Below are positions 44,800 to 56,400 of a DNA stretch of 64,000 nt, one piece after another. A program made the position numbers and the translations under genes. The DNA comes from Saccopteryx bilineata (taxonomy: Eukaryota > Chordata > Mammalia > Chiroptera > Emballonuridae): positions 193,272,706-193,336,705 of the forward strand of contig NC_089493.1 of the NCBI RefSeq assembly GCF_036850765.1, read 5' to 3'. Numbering within the stretch: the first letter of the stretch is position 1; the number at the start of each line of letters is the position of its first letter. The notes below the pieces were generated by a model. That model worked only from the letters and a program-made list of their open reading frames with translations, ran no database searches and was not told where the DNA came from.

Positions 44800-45623
44800 C
44801 AGCCATTTTCAACCTTTATCTCATGGCATGTGTAAACTACTAAATTTCTACGGCACACCAGAAAATATATTTTTTGGTGATCTGACCAAAAAAAAAAGTT
44901 TAATTTTGATTGATTTACAAAATATAAATAATAATAGTAATTACCTACTCCTTTTTGCTCCAAAGTGAATTTTTAAAATATCAGGTGCCTATACTTGTAT
45001 ATAAGGATTTCTGATATCAAGAATTAACCAATCAGCCTGACCAGGTGGTGGCACAGTGGATAGAGTGTCGGACTGGAATGTGGAGGACTCAGGTTCAAAA
45101 CCCCAAGGTCGCCCCAAGGGATCATAGATATGACCCCATGGTTGCTGGCTTGAGCCCAAAGGTCACTGGCTTGAAGGCCAAGGTTGCTGGCTTGGGCAAG
45201 GGGTCACTTGCTCTGCTCTAGCCCCCAACCCCCGGTCAAGGCACATATGAGAAAGCAATCAATGAACAACTAAGGAGCTGCAATAAAGAATTGATGCTTC
45301 TCATCTCTCTTCCTTCCTGACATGTCCCTACCTGTCCCTCTCTCTGATTCTCTCTCTATCTCTGTCAAAAAAATAAATAAATAAAAATAAAAAAGAATTA
45401 ACCAATCAGACGCAGCCTCACTATGCAAGGTAAGATACAGCTCTGTCACATGATCTATATGTTTATGGTCCAAGACAGGGCGTTCACACCAAATGGCTAT
45501 TGTTGTGTTGGCTATTGTCATTTCTGTTTTTATTTGGCAATCTAAGGGAAAAGAGATCGGTGCCCCTAAGTAGTCAGATAGTGCACGCTTTAAAAATTCT
45601 TGTGGCGCACCAGTTGAAAATCA
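44800..45623 (+). mobile_element. hAT element, family 4, split by a SINE
   Basis: The left end CAGCCATTTTCAACCTTTAT and the right end, reading inward GATTTTCAACTGGTGCGCCA on the minus strand, form hAT-like inverted repeats. CTAGAC follows or precedes both ends, suggesting an eroded target duplication. Removing the nested family B SINE leaves about 450 bp of non-coding element. The exact right boundary is uncertain. Confidence 0.75.
45036..45392 (+). mobile_element. tRNA-derived bat SINE, family B (copy 3)
   Basis: Complete copy with the 17-bp duplication AAGAATTAACCAATCAG at 45019-45035 and 45393-45409. It is nested inside an older hAT element (44800-45623), so it inserted later than that transposon. 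Confidence 0.95.
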
Positions 45624-46664
45624 CTAGACAATGCACGTGAAGTGTTGCACTCCATGGCTGGCCTGTAGAGTGAGCAAGCGTTGCTGCCACGGCGAACGCG
45701 GCTGAGCCCAGGCCATAGAAGTTGCTCCCCTCCATGACACCGGCCAGAAGAACCTTTGCACCAAGCCGGGAAAGAGGATGAAACACGAAGGGCGGTGATG
45801 AGGCCGCCCTAGCACGTCTTTCCGCGGAGACTCTCGCCGTCTCTAAGGGAGGTATCCGCGGGCCAGAAGCGTGCTTGGAAACGGGACGGGGAGCCCTGAC
45901 GTCACTGATTCTCTCCCGTTGGCCCTTAGAGCTCACACGCAGCAGTGTCCTGCCCTCAGAAGTCACACAATGACAGGGGCTCGTCACCTATCAAGAACGG
46001 GGTAACCAAACCCAGGGCAGTCTCACTGCAAGGGGCTTTGTTCCCTAACCTTGGAAGCAATCCCAGCCCTCTTGACAGCTCACCAGCTCACTCCAGGCAG
46101 GCCGAGTGGGGACAGGGGAGCTCTCCTTGACTGCTTACCTCAGTGACAGCTGCAGAGATCAAAGTGGAATGCTCGCAATTTAGTGTCTGTTCTCAGGTGC
46201 CCAGCGGGGTTCACAGGGGCTGCCTCATCCAAGGAGCCCAGGCCCGGTGGTTTGCATGGAATTTGGAGATGGATGCGCAGACCCGGCTGACACCGGTCCA
46301 ACCCTGCTGCATTTTTAATCAGGTCTCCGAGCGCCCGGGGCCTTCCCTAGAGCTCTGTGGTTGGACCTAGTTGAGTTATTTTCAGACTTCTCAGATCCCC
46401 GGAGGCTTGGCAGGCACGGGGATCAGAACAGAGGGACCCAACAGGAATCAACCCCCAGGAATAGAAAACTCCTTGCAGGAAAACCAAAGTCACAAATACC
46501 TGAACATATTTTCAGGCTCCTAGAGCAGCTGACGATGCCTGGGGTTAATAGAGCCTGCCCTTATTATGAGAAAGTGGGCCAGGAAACCAATAAGGGGCAG
46601 GTGTGTGCTCCCCCCTCCCCCGTAATGACATTTGACTACAGTAATTATTGTCATGATAATAACA

Positions 46665-46830
46665 GCAAAGGCAGCTCACACCGACTGAGTGCTTACTATG
46701 GACCAGGCAGTTTCCTAGGTACTTGTTTGTATACTAATGCATTTAATCCTCGGCACGACAGACCATGTGAGGTAGGGGCTGTTCTCCCTCCTTGACAGAG
46801 GGGAAACTGAGGCTCAAAGGGCTAAAACAA
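46665..46830 (-). mobile_element. MIR
   Basis: GAGTGCTTACTATGGACCAG, TTTAATCCTCGGCACGACAG and GGGAAACTGAGGCTCAAAGG. Confidence 0.78.
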
Positions 46831-46854
46831 GAACCAAGAGGTAATATAGTTTTA

Positions 46855-47034
46855 ATTATTTGTATTTATTTACTCATTTTAGAGAAGAGAGCAAGAGAGA
46901 GAGAGAGAGAAGGGGAGAGGAGCAGGAAGCATCAACTCTCATATGTGCGTTGACTAGGCAAGCCCAGGGTTTCGAACCAGTAACCTCAGAGTTCCAGGTC
47001 GACGCTTTATCCACTGCGCCACCACAGGTCAGGT
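46855..47034 (-). mobile_element. Short tRNA-derived SINE (180 bp)
   Basis: A shorter element related to family B, with B box GGTTCGAAACCC and A-box region GTGGCGCAGTGG on the minus strand and a short CT/AG body. The duplication GAGGTAATATARTTTTA (one mismatch) lies at 46838-46854 and 47035-47051. The right duplication overlaps the target site of the adjacent hAT at 47055. Confidence 0.85.
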
Positions 47035-47054
47035 GAGGTAATATAATTTTAGAT

Positions 47055-47578
47055 CAGGGGTCCCCAAACTACGGCCCGCGGGCCGCATGCGGCCCCCTGA
47101 GGCCATTTATCCGGCTCCCTCCGCACTTCCAGAAGGGGCACCTCTTTCATTGGTGGTCAGTGAGAGGAGCATCCGCATCCTGTGCTCCTGGAGTACTCTA
47201 TGTGGCAGCGCCGCAAAGCGCTGAGTCGCTCACGTACAGTACTACTTCTGGTGACACAGGATGCACGCGTTACGGCTCCAGAAGCATGTCATATCACTTG
47301 TAGGGCTAGCAGTGACAAATATGGAACCGGACATTGACCATCTCATTAGCCAAAAGCAGGCCTATAGTTCCTATTGAAATACTGGTCAGTTTGTTGATTT
47401 AAATTTACTTGTTCTTTATTTTAAATATTGTATTTGTCCCCGTTTTATTTTTTTACTTTAAAATAAGATATGTGCAGTGTGCATAGGGATTTGTTCATAA
47501 TTTTTTTTATAGTCTGGCCCTCCAACAGTCTGAGAGACAGTGAACTGGCCCCCTGTGTAAAAAGTTTGGGGACCCCTG
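47055..47578 (+). mobile_element. Non-autonomous hAT element, family 1 (524 bp, longest copy)
   Basis: Inverted repeats CAGGGGTCCCCAAACT and AGTTTGGGGACCCCTG with duplication TTTTAGAT at 47047-47054 and 47579-47586. It retains a middle segment (about 47170-47330) absent from the other copies, and is closest to a parental form. No transposase is encoded. Confidence 0.96.
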
Positions 47579-48024
47579 TTTTAGATCAATGTGGTCCCAG
47601 CCATCAAAAAGCCTACAATCTAATGACAGGGTTATTGGGTTTGGGGAGTAGATTAAAAAAAAATGAATCACTAGCTGAAGGGACACCATGATGCAAGACA
47701 TCAACACAATTCAGAGATGAAGAGGGTTTGAGAGGAGGGGGTGTCTGGGCCTGGAAAGATTGGCGGGATCCCAACAGCAGGGCAAGATGGAAGGAGGAAG
47801 GGGGAAGGAGCTCCTGGCGGAGGTCACTGCTCAGGCAAGGGCCCGTCACCAAGTCTAGAATCCCAGTGTGGCGAGAAAGGGCATGTGGGGCTGGGTTGGA
47901 AAGCCTTGAATGCCAAGTGTAAGAAGTTGGACTTTTTCTTTTTTTTCTTTTTTTTGTCAATAGAAGGGAAGAACAGAAACTTAGGGTGGTGGTGGCCCAG
48001 GACCCCTAGGGAGGGAAACAGAAA

Positions 48025-48235
48025 AAACAAGTGGCCTTTGGAGTCAGGCGCCTCTGGTTTTAATCTTGATTTTTCTCCGTGAATTTGTTGTGTGACCTTG
48101 AGGAAGTTACCTGACTTTTCTGAACAAAGACAAGACTTACATGCATTTCATAGGGTTTTGGAAGAGAATTAAATATGATAATATAGGTGAAGTCTGAGGT
48201 ATACAGCAGGTGCTCCATGGTGGTGGCCACTACTT
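48025..48235 (+). mobile_element. MIR
   Basis: TTGGAGTCAGGCGCCTCTGG, TTGTGTGACCTTGAGGAAGT and CAGGTGCTCCATGGTGGTGG. Confidence 0.7.
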
Positions 48236-48554
48236 TTTATTTATTAATAATATGAACTCTCCTGTTTACTTTTTTTTTTTTTGATAACCTGTTTCTAAAA
48301 GCCTTGCTTTCCTAGGACCGGTCCTTCTGAAATAGGGACTAGAAAGAGTCACCTTATCTTTCTGGATGAACTCCTACTCAACCCTCTAGACCCATTCCAA
48401 AAGTTCCCAACACTGAGAAATCCGCGCCAGTTTCCACAGTGCAAAGCAAGTCACTCTCTCTTCCAGACCTATAACCAGCTCTCCTCCCATCATATGGCGA
48501 TCGTGTCTGTTCATGGACTATCTTCTCAGCCACGTGGGGAGTTTCTCCCCTGGC

Positions 48555-49900
48555 TCAGCTGTGCTCCAAGTGTGGTCTACACCCTGTGGGGTCCCCCAGA
48601 CTCTTTCAGGAAGTCCTTGAGGTAAAAAATATTTTCATAATAACTCTGGGACGTGATTTGCATTTTCCATCCTGTTGATGTTGGCACTGGTGGTGGGGAA
48701 AGTGCTGGCCTCTTGCACAGATCAAGGAAGTGGCACCACCGTGCACCAGGAACCACTGACTCCTTCCCCATCACACACCTGCGTTAAAACGTGTCAGTTT
48801 CACTTAAGAACTTCCTGTGGGGTAAGAAAGGGGATAGTACATACAAGCACTCCCGTGGGACCCCCAAGCACAATGTTGGAAGGAAAAGTGATGTCGAGGG
48901 AAAGCACACTTGTGCTGGTTTAGCTCAGGATTGGGTCGGTCCCTGCTTTCTTCATGGTCCCTGTGCACCACCTCCCTTGCGAGAACTGGCAAGCTATTGC
49001 TATTCAGAACTGGATACTTGGCAGATGTTTTCTCCAAAGTGAACGAGTGAGCCTGGCACTTTAAGGAAAGCTACTGGCAGTCTTGGTGGCCTGTGGGTAA
49101 AATCCAGCTGTTCACTGAAAACTAAAAGTCTGGAAAACTTGATCTGCCGCCGTGTGAGCCTGACACCTTCCCATGAACCGTCTCTGATGAGGACCGCAAA
49201 GGAATTTGATTTATTGATACTGTACCATGAAATGGGTCAATATTTGGAAGATCAGTGTGTGTCAGTGGTGTAATCTTTTAAATGAACATTGTGAGGTGTT
49301 ATGAAATCATGCCTGGCTTAAAGATGCATTCAAAGTGCAAGACAGACCCCGCGGATGTTAAGGTGACTGAGCAGGAAAGTTCATCCGCCTGGTTTCAGAT
49401 TTGACATGGCAACAACCACTGGTCAAGCTTGAGTGTACCGCCAAAGACTGTCTGTCATTATCTGCAAAGGCTGTGACAATACGTCTTGCTTTCCCCAACC
49501 CTAGCTTTTAGCCAAACCCTAAGTCTAACCCTAATGCTAACTCAAAACCCAGCCTTCACCCTAGCCATAACCCTAAAGCTAACACTAACCAGAGCCTTAA
49601 AGAAACAGACACAAGATCGTCTCCCTTTTCCAACAACATCTCTGCGTGAGGCCAGGCTTTCTGCGTACGGTTTGATCAGAACGAGGTATTGCACCAGCTA
49701 CTGTAGAGCAGCTACGAGAACCCAGCTGTCTTCGACTAAGCCGGACATTCAAGACGTTGGCAGATATGGAAAACTAGATGGCACCTCTCCTGAAATGACT
49801 TTATTCTGCAAAACAGAGTTTGCTTTCCATAAACCAACCACATTCCATGTTAACAGGTAACAAGTTTGTTATTGTTCCTTTGAAATGAATGAAGAGTTGT
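48555..49900 (+). pseudogene. Fossil Zaphod-like (hAT-Tip100) transposase
   Basis: The segment matches the order of the Zaphod family as I recall it: a GGTCCCCCAGACTCTTTCAG terminus-like region, a conserved GTGCTGGCCTCTTGCACAGA block (48704), GTCGAGGGAAAGCACACTTG (48893), TACTTGGCAGATGTTTTCTC (49015) and the C-terminal dimerisation region, translatable near 49620-49750 as LPFPTTSLREARLSAYG and RTQLSSTKPDIQDV. There are many stops and frameshifts, so it is dead. It is interrupted by a telomere-like insertion at 49495-49617. Confidence 0.72.
49494..49600 (+). repeat. Degenerate interstitial telomere-like (CCCTAA) patch
   Basis: About 105 bp made mostly of CCCTAA-like words: CAACCCTAG, AAACCCTAAG, TAACCCTAATG, CACCCTAG, ATAACCCTAAAG and CTAACACTAACC. 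It interrupts the Zaphod fossil exactly where a short sequence is duplicated (49482-49494 and 49618-49631, diverged copies). Confidence 0.7.
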
Positions 49901-49989
49901 ATAATCTTTTTAGTTTCTTCCATGCTACATAGAGGCGCAGATGTGCGATGGGGCTCCTCGATCCTTGTTAAGTGTGTCAGGTTGTCTGA

Positions 49990-50050
49990 AGAGCAGAGAT
50001 GTGGAGAGCTGCTGGCTCACGGCCGGGCATATAGTAAGCACTCATCAAGT
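49990..50050 (+). mobile_element. L2 tail fragment
   Basis: GGGCATATAGTAAGCACTCA resembles the L2 3' end. Short. Confidence 0.4.
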
Positions 50051-51134
50051 AGGTGTGGTGTCCAGGCCTTTGGGGTGGACACCCAGGGTGATGACAGGCT
50101 GGGTGGCCTGGCCCTGAGGTCGCTCTGTTTCCCTGTTCTTTGATGAACGGTGTGTCTGGACTGCCTGGTCCGCCCCCCTGTGACTCTCAGCAGGGGCTGG
50201 ACGTGGGGACCTTGCAGCTCCTTCAGAGAGAGTCCCGCTGCCCGGCTTGTGCCAAGCAGCGTCACCCGCGAGCCCTCCTGTCCTCATCCCAAGTTGCCTC
50301 TGCGCCCCCCCACCCCCGCCACGTTCTCGCTCCGTGTGTTTTCTGCCTTTATCACTGGGTTTAGGCCAGATCAGGGAGCCTAGGAAACCGCTGAGACCGT
50401 AATTTGCTATCAAATTTAAGAAATGTTAGCTAGAGGTCGAGCCCGGGGCAGAGCTAGGCTATTTTTAAAGACGGGCCATTGCAGAGCGGAGCAGAGGTGT
50501 ACCGATCCACTCGGGCCCCCTGGGCCTGTCTCGAGAGGACCTCTTGCAGACCGTTCTCTTCCTGCTCAGAGGCAGAGAGCGGTGAGATGCAGGGCGACCC
50601 TTCCCTGAGACCCCGTAATCCAATCTCCCCTCCCCTTCCCGGACGGATCCCTCTGGGCCTGAACGAGAGTGTCTTCCCCGCCGGCCAGTGCACCTGCCTG
50701 TCATTAGAGCCGAGGCCACGAACCACTTGAGAACACCGTAATGGGGCCTGAGAACAAAGCTAATTAGCTAATGTACTCAAACAGATCAAGAAAGCCAACC
50801 ACCTCCAGACTTTCAGGGCCTGTGGAGGTCGAGGTGACCCTGGGCTCTCCACGAGGGTCGGCCTTTGCCTGTCCCCGGGTGGGAAGAGGCCGCGGGGGAC
50901 AGGGTTGGCTGCCACACTGCCGGGACGGGCATGGGCACCTTTGTAGGGGGTCTCGGGTGGAGAGGTCCACGCAGCAGGCTCTGAGGCAGATGGGGTTCTG
51001 GGGACTGGGCTGGCGAACCACAGCTGTGAGGGACCAAGCAGAGCAGGGTCAGTGGGAGAACTCAGACGGGGGAGGGCAGCTGTCACAGTGCCTCAGTCGG
51101 TGACCACTGGGTGCTCGGAGCCGGGATACCCTAG

Positions 51135-51325
51135 CAGGCATCCCCAAACTACGGCCCGCGGGCCGCATGTGACCCCTGAGGCCATTTTCCCGGCCCTTCG
51201 CCGCACTTTCGGAAGGGGCACCTCCTTCATTGGTGGTCAGTGAGAGGAGCACTGTATGTGGCGGCCCTCCAACGGTCTGAGGGACAGTGAACTGGCCCCT
51301 TGTATAAAAAGTTTGGGGACCCCTG
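51135..51325 (+). mobile_element. Non-autonomous hAT element, family 1 (191 bp, internal deletion)
   Basis: Both inverted ends of the family are recognisable and the middle is missing, as in the 23892 copy. No convincing 8-bp target duplication is seen (TACCCTAG versus CCAGAGTG), so one flank may be rearranged. Confidence 0.88.
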
Positions 51326-51975
51326 CCAGAGTGGTCCTGAATGGAAGCGAAGCGTCTCAGCCTTGTTTCGGCACATGGGTCAGTCCTTGGTTGTCAGCTG
51401 CCTCCTGGGGAGGGCCCGGAACTAAGGCCACACAGTTCTTCTCAGGCTGGGGTCATCCTCAGAGAAGGACTCAGTGAAAGCCACCAGCAGCCAACACTCC
51501 TAGAAGCCAGAGGAAGGCGTGCCTGATGCCCAATGGGGCAGTGCGTCAGGGCACAGCCCACAGAGGCTATGGGTGGCCGTGTGAGGCTGCCCGGATCATG
51601 GGGGGTGGGGGGGGGGGAGGAGCGGAGAGTCAAAACGTGCGGAGAGCTGGAAACAGCCGGTTTCATTTTAAAACACAGTAAGCAGTCTTTCAAATGAAAG
51701 CAAAGGAAAACCCAGGGCCTAGCTGTTGAATGTGTTTGCGTGAAAGAATGAATAAACACATGAGATCGTGTGTGGAAAGTCAATATAAAAAGGGTAGACT
51801 TGCTGTTGGGTGAGAATTTAGCGCATGTGGTTGGGGTTTTGGTCAGGTTTTGGCTGGGACAGTTCCCCAAAGGGCGGGGGACACCAGTAGTACCTAGAAT
51901 TTCCTTAATGGGAGGACACAGAAAAAGCATTAAAGAAGATATCTCGCTTATCTCAGTCCCCTCCCAGTCCTGATT

Positions 51976-52176
51976 ACAGTTGACCCTTGAACAACTCAGA
52001 GATTAGGGTCACTGACCCCTACAGTGCTGGCCGTCTGCATCCACGATTTCCAACCTCGGGTGGAAAATACCGTTGACCCTTGAACAACTCGGTCTGCACC
52101 TGCACAAATCCACTTATACTAGGATTTTTTTTTTTTTTTTCAGTTTAATCCTGTGTCATTCAAGGGTCAACCAGAT
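51976..52176 (+). mobile_element. TcMar-Tigger/MER2-like remnant
   Basis: TTGACCCTTGAACAACTC occurs twice in the same direction (51980 and 52073), and CATTCAAGGGTCAACCAG closes the segment in inverted orientation (about 52157). These are the terminal repeats of MER2-type Tigger elements. The doubled left end suggests a nested or internally rearranged copy. Confidence 0.7.
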
Positions 52177-53384
52177 ATCAAGGAGATGGTCTCAGGGCAG
52201 GTGTTGGGGTGTCTCTGATGCCTCCCTGTTCTCTTTCTAACAAAGGAAGCACGGCTGCTGAGTCAGCACCTCGCCGGCAGGAGTACTTGGCAGGATTTCA
52301 GGGACATGATTTTGCTTTCAATGTTCTTATTCTTTTTCTGGTGGCCGTCTATTTATAGTGAGCAAAATCTATCTCCCAATTACTGCTGTGAGATAAAAGA
52401 GTCTTCTAACATAAATCTTATAATATGAAAATCAGTGACTCAATCTAAAGAACTACGTGATATAAATAAGAGCCCAGGCTCTACGTGGTGACAGCAGAAA
52501 ATGGAAGGGGCTGACGTGGATGAGTCAAGTTTGGGGAGCGCTGGGGTGAGGGGGCGGGGCAGGGGAGCGAGGCGGAGTCAGAGCAGTAGGCGGAGTCTGT
52601 GGGCCGGGACCTGCCTCCAAGCTCTTGCACACGGTTCACCAAGCAGAGAATGCCCTTGACTCTCCACCTCTGCATGGCTCCAATCTAATGCATCTTTCTT
52701 GTTCCAGTGCCAGGGCCAGCTCCTTCACAGTTTTCCCTAGTCCCTCCCCAGGTGAAAGTCACCTCTCTCCTGGCTCTGTTTCCACAGTTACTTAGGGGGG
52801 GGGGGCGGGGGAGGGGTCACCGGTAAGCCTTTTCTGTTCTAGGAGGGTGTTGCACGCCAGATTCCAGCCACCTGTGCAGCAGAGCACAGAGAATAAGTAG
52901 GTGCTCAATATCTGTGCACGCTGAACCCACACCTCGCTAAGCCAGGGCAGGTTGAAAAGCACGTGTGTCCATGCAGGGAAATACGCCCAGAGGTGGAAAC
53001 ACAGCACGGTGCTGTGGAGTGAGCCTCCCCACGGTGGCAGACGCCAGAGCCCGGTGATGTGAATGGGAAGAGAGAGAGAGAGAGAGAACCCGGAGGTGTC
53101 ACTTCACTCCTGGATTCAGCTTGTCACATGAGTTAGCGAGTATCTACCCCATCGGGGGATGCCAGATATGCTACAGGTTGGCCAGTTACATCTGAATGTC
53201 TGGTAAACAAGGTGTATTTTTAGTATAAGGACAAGCTGCGTGCAATATCCAAGACATACCTGTACTAAATAATTATTCGCTGTTCATCTTAAGTTCAGAT
53301 GTCACTGGGCAACCTGAATTTTTGTTGGCTGCATCAGGAGCCCTGATCTCACCTGTCCTTTGGGCTGAAGCCAGCCTGGTTGGG

Positions 53385-53515
53385 TCTTACAACTGTGAGG
53401 ATCTCAATGGAAGGAGACAGCTGAGCAGTGACTCAGCGAGTCCGGGTCATAAGGCCAGCCAGTCACAGCGTCTGGATTAGAACTCAGGTCCGTGACTCAG
53501 GACCCTGTGATGGCT
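53385..53515 (-). mobile_element. Possible MIR fragment
   Basis: CGGGTCATAAGGCCAGCCAG and TTAGAACTCAGGTCCGTGAC suggest the 5' half of a minus-strand MIR. Confidence 0.45.
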
Positions 53516-53639
53516 CCTCCGAGAAGAGAGGAGGCTGAGGCGTGGCAGAAAAGAGGAGGTGGCTTGGAAGGTCATGAGGCAAAAGTGGGAGCAGGGAAGA
53601 GCAGGGAACTTAAAGGTTTGTTGACTGAGAGATGACATT

Positions 53640-53805
53640 AATTTTCACACTTATCTGTTAATGGACACACTAAATATTTACCAGTGACCTACCAGGTACA
53701 CGTCACTGTACTCGTTTCTTTGATATCTGAAATGGGCTGACCGTTGCTGTTCAGCCTTCCCATTTTAAAGAATGGAAGACTGAGGCCTGAGAGGCACAGG
53801 AATCA
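53640..53805 (-). mobile_element. MIR
   Basis: CCAGTGACCTACCAGGTACA and CCCATTTTAAAGAATGGAAG followed by ACTGAGGCCTGAG give a minus-strand MIR. Confidence 0.6.
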
Positions 53806-54379
53806 GGGTTTTTCCAGGCCCCCTGCTCTGGAGCTCCATGCCCCGCCTGCCAGCCCACACGGAGGCCTCTCTGCTCCAGGGCTTGCTGCATGTCCAAACC
53901 CACCTCCCAGCCCCCTCTCTAAGCAAAGCAATGCAAATTGACATTGCTAGTAAATGTCCAGTTTGCATCCACCTTGGGCAGGTGCATCTGTTGTGGCATA
54001 GCTGATGTTTAATGCTGTGTCCTGTGCCCTGTACCTGGCTATAACCTTGCTTGATTGACCCCAGGTGGATGCCCAGCCATGTCCCCTTTCTGTGATGAAG
54101 GGCACTGTGGGAGGGGGACAGGAGCTCAGGGCTTTTGCAAAGCCGGAAGCTGGATCCAGGCCTCTGGTGTCATGGCGATGGTTACTATAGTAACATAGCT
54201 CAGCAGGCCTACCAGGATCTGCTGTGGTTTTCATCGACTGGAGCCAACGGAGCTGGAGAGCTGGGTAGTGGTTAGAGCCCTGCCCCCCTCTAGTGAGGGC
54301 CACAGCTTGTTCTTGGGGTCGCCCCACCTGTGTCCCCATCTTCCTCTCCTGCCACTTCCCCTCCTGTCTTCTAGCCTCA

Positions 54380-54500
54380 TCCTGGTGCTTTCTTTCATTC
54401 AGGAAATACTTAACTGAGGGTGCACTGAGTGCAGGACGCTGTTTTGGCCACTGGAGATCAAGACAGACAGGGGCCCTGTTCTCATGGAGCCGCCGGTTCT
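54380..54500 (-). mobile_element. L2/MIR-like fragment
   Basis: TTCATTCAGGAAATACTTAA, GAGTGCAGGACGCTGTTTTG and GACAGACAGGGGCCCTGTTC match a common ancient mammalian repeat end. The family is not settled. Confidence 0.5.
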
Positions 54501-54724
54501 CACTGGAGAAACACAGGCGTGGAGGAAGCACCAAGTAAAAGGGCCAGGATGCACTCAGACGGTGCCATGGAGGAGACAAAGGAGGGGCCGGGGCAGGCAG
54601 TGTGGGGGCTGTGGGGCACGGGGGCCAGGGAGGCCTTGTCTAAGGAGTGACATCTCTCCTTCTGAGCCCTCCAGCCGTCCTCTCCCGCACAGTCTGGTCC
54701 CCGAGTCACAGCACTGATGACATT

Positions 54725-55060
54725 CGAGTGTCACTGACTGTTCTCACCCTAAACTGCTGCCTCCTCAAAGGCAGGAGCCGCCTGACCTGTGGTGGCACAG
54801 TGGATAAAGCGTCAACCTGGAAATGCTGAGGTCGCCGGTTCGAAACCCTGGGTTTGCCTGGTCAAGGCACATATGGGAGTTGATGCTTCCAGCTCCTCCC
54901 CCCCTTCTCTCTTTGTCTCTCCTTTCTCTCTCTCTGTCTCTCCCTCTCCTCTCTAAAAAAAATGAATAAATCAAAGGCAGGAGCCAAGTCCCCTCTGCCT
55001 CTGTGTCCCCAGTGTCCAGTGTGTAACAGGGACTTGGGGAGGCACACATATCCACTGGGT
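54725..55060 (+). mobile_element. L2 fragment split by a SINE
   Basis: CTGCTGCCTCCTCAAAGGCA before and AAGTCCCCTCTGCCTCTGTG after the SINE form one L2 3' region once the SINE and its duplicated site are removed. Confidence 0.55.
54780..54970 (+). mobile_element. Short tRNA-derived SINE (191 bp)
   Basis: Head GCCTGACCTGTGGTGGCACA, B box GGTTCGAAACCC, CT-rich body and A-rich tail. The 15-bp duplication TCAAAGGCAGGAGCC is at 54765-54779 and 54971-54985. It split an L2 fragment. Confidence 0.93.
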
Positions 55061-55261
55061 GTGTTCCATGGGCCAGGCAGTGTCACAGACGGCCTCTCGT
55101 TTCCTGTTACGCCGATTCCATGACATAAATGTGACCCGACTGTATTTTATCACTTGAGGGACCAAGGGTCCAAGCTCCACCGGGTTCGAAGACTAGCTGC
55201 AAGTCCCACGACCGGTGCGCATAGTAGGGCTGAGGTTCCACCCAGTCTGCCCTCTCCACAC

Positions 55262-55432
55262 TCCTTTTCTGTAATGTGGTAACAGCTTTATGGAGATACA
55301 ATCTACGTGCCATACAATCTATCTTATAAGGTATACGAGTTAATAGTTTTTTTTAATTCATTAACAGCTGTGTCAACAAACGAACAATTGATTTTAGAAC
55401 ATTTTAATCACAAACTCCCAAACAACTGGATT
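55262..55432 (+). mobile_element. L1 3' UTR fragment
   Basis: TAACAGCTTTATGGAGATAC, CATACAATCTATCTTATAA and TTTTAGAACATTTTAATCAC follow the order of a mammalian L1M 3' region. Confidence 0.6.
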
Positions 55433-56274
55433 CCTCCAGCCGAGGCCCCCAGCCCCAGCCCCCAGCCCCAGCCTCGCAGGAGGACTTGAAGTTCAGACAT
55501 TGGCTGCAGTCGTGACCCGAGGGTGGTGGCGGTTTGCGTGGGCGGCTGCCTTTCTCTTGGCATACCAACGACAAGCTCTTGCTCACTGGCATTTTAAGCG
55601 TATACGCTTGGCTTCCCTGAATGAAGACCCCCCAATTCTCCACTGGAAATCTTCAAACAACCTACGGACAAATAAGTCAGATTCCAGGAGCGCCTCCAGC
55701 GGGCGCTCCTCGCAGGAACGCAGGGCGTGCGTCCCCGCAGACGCTCAGAATGTCTGGAATGCGCAGGCCCCGCGCTCTTCCAGTCTCGGCTTTCTGGAAG
55801 CCTGCCCGCACGGCACATGTCGGCGTAGATGGGGCTGCAGTCAGGGGGGCCGGAGGCTCTTTGAACCCCGGGACCACTTTGCCCTCCCCTTCATGAAGGG
55901 CCCGTGGTGTCCTGTTTAAACCGTATGTCCACTTTGCTCAGCCCCAGAACCAGTGGGTGGAGCAGGTGACCCATCTTTTCACATCCTTCTCCCACTCCCC
56001 CCTCAATGAACCACGAGTACCCGAGTTTCACATCGGAAGATATACTTATTAAAGGATTGGAGGGGAGCGGGCATCGCTTTTTGCCGCAGCCTGGTGCACA
56101 GAGGAAGCTCCGATGTTGCTCTCGGAGCCCAGCCGGAATGCCCTCGGCTTGGGAGGCTTCCCGGGTCCCCCAGTGCCCGCGTGCCTTCCTTCTGACCGCC
56201 TCTGCTCTCTCTGCGGGTCCCCCCTTCCAGCCCCATTACAGGGCACACACAGGATGTGGGTCTCTGGACTCTAA

Positions 56275-56400
56275 GGTGCTGCAGGCAAGGACCACGTCAT
56301 AATCTCTTCTGGGTCCCCTGTGCTTGGGCTGTACCTGGCGCAGAAGAGTGGCCCAGGAAATGTTTACCAAGTGATATTTTAACGAAGCTTTTGCACAAAT
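56275..56400 (+). mobile_element. L2 tail fragment
   Basis: GCAGGCAAGGACCACGTCAT, GGGCTGTACCTGGCGCAGAA and AAATGTTTACCAAGTGAT follow the L2 3' end. Confidence 0.5.
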
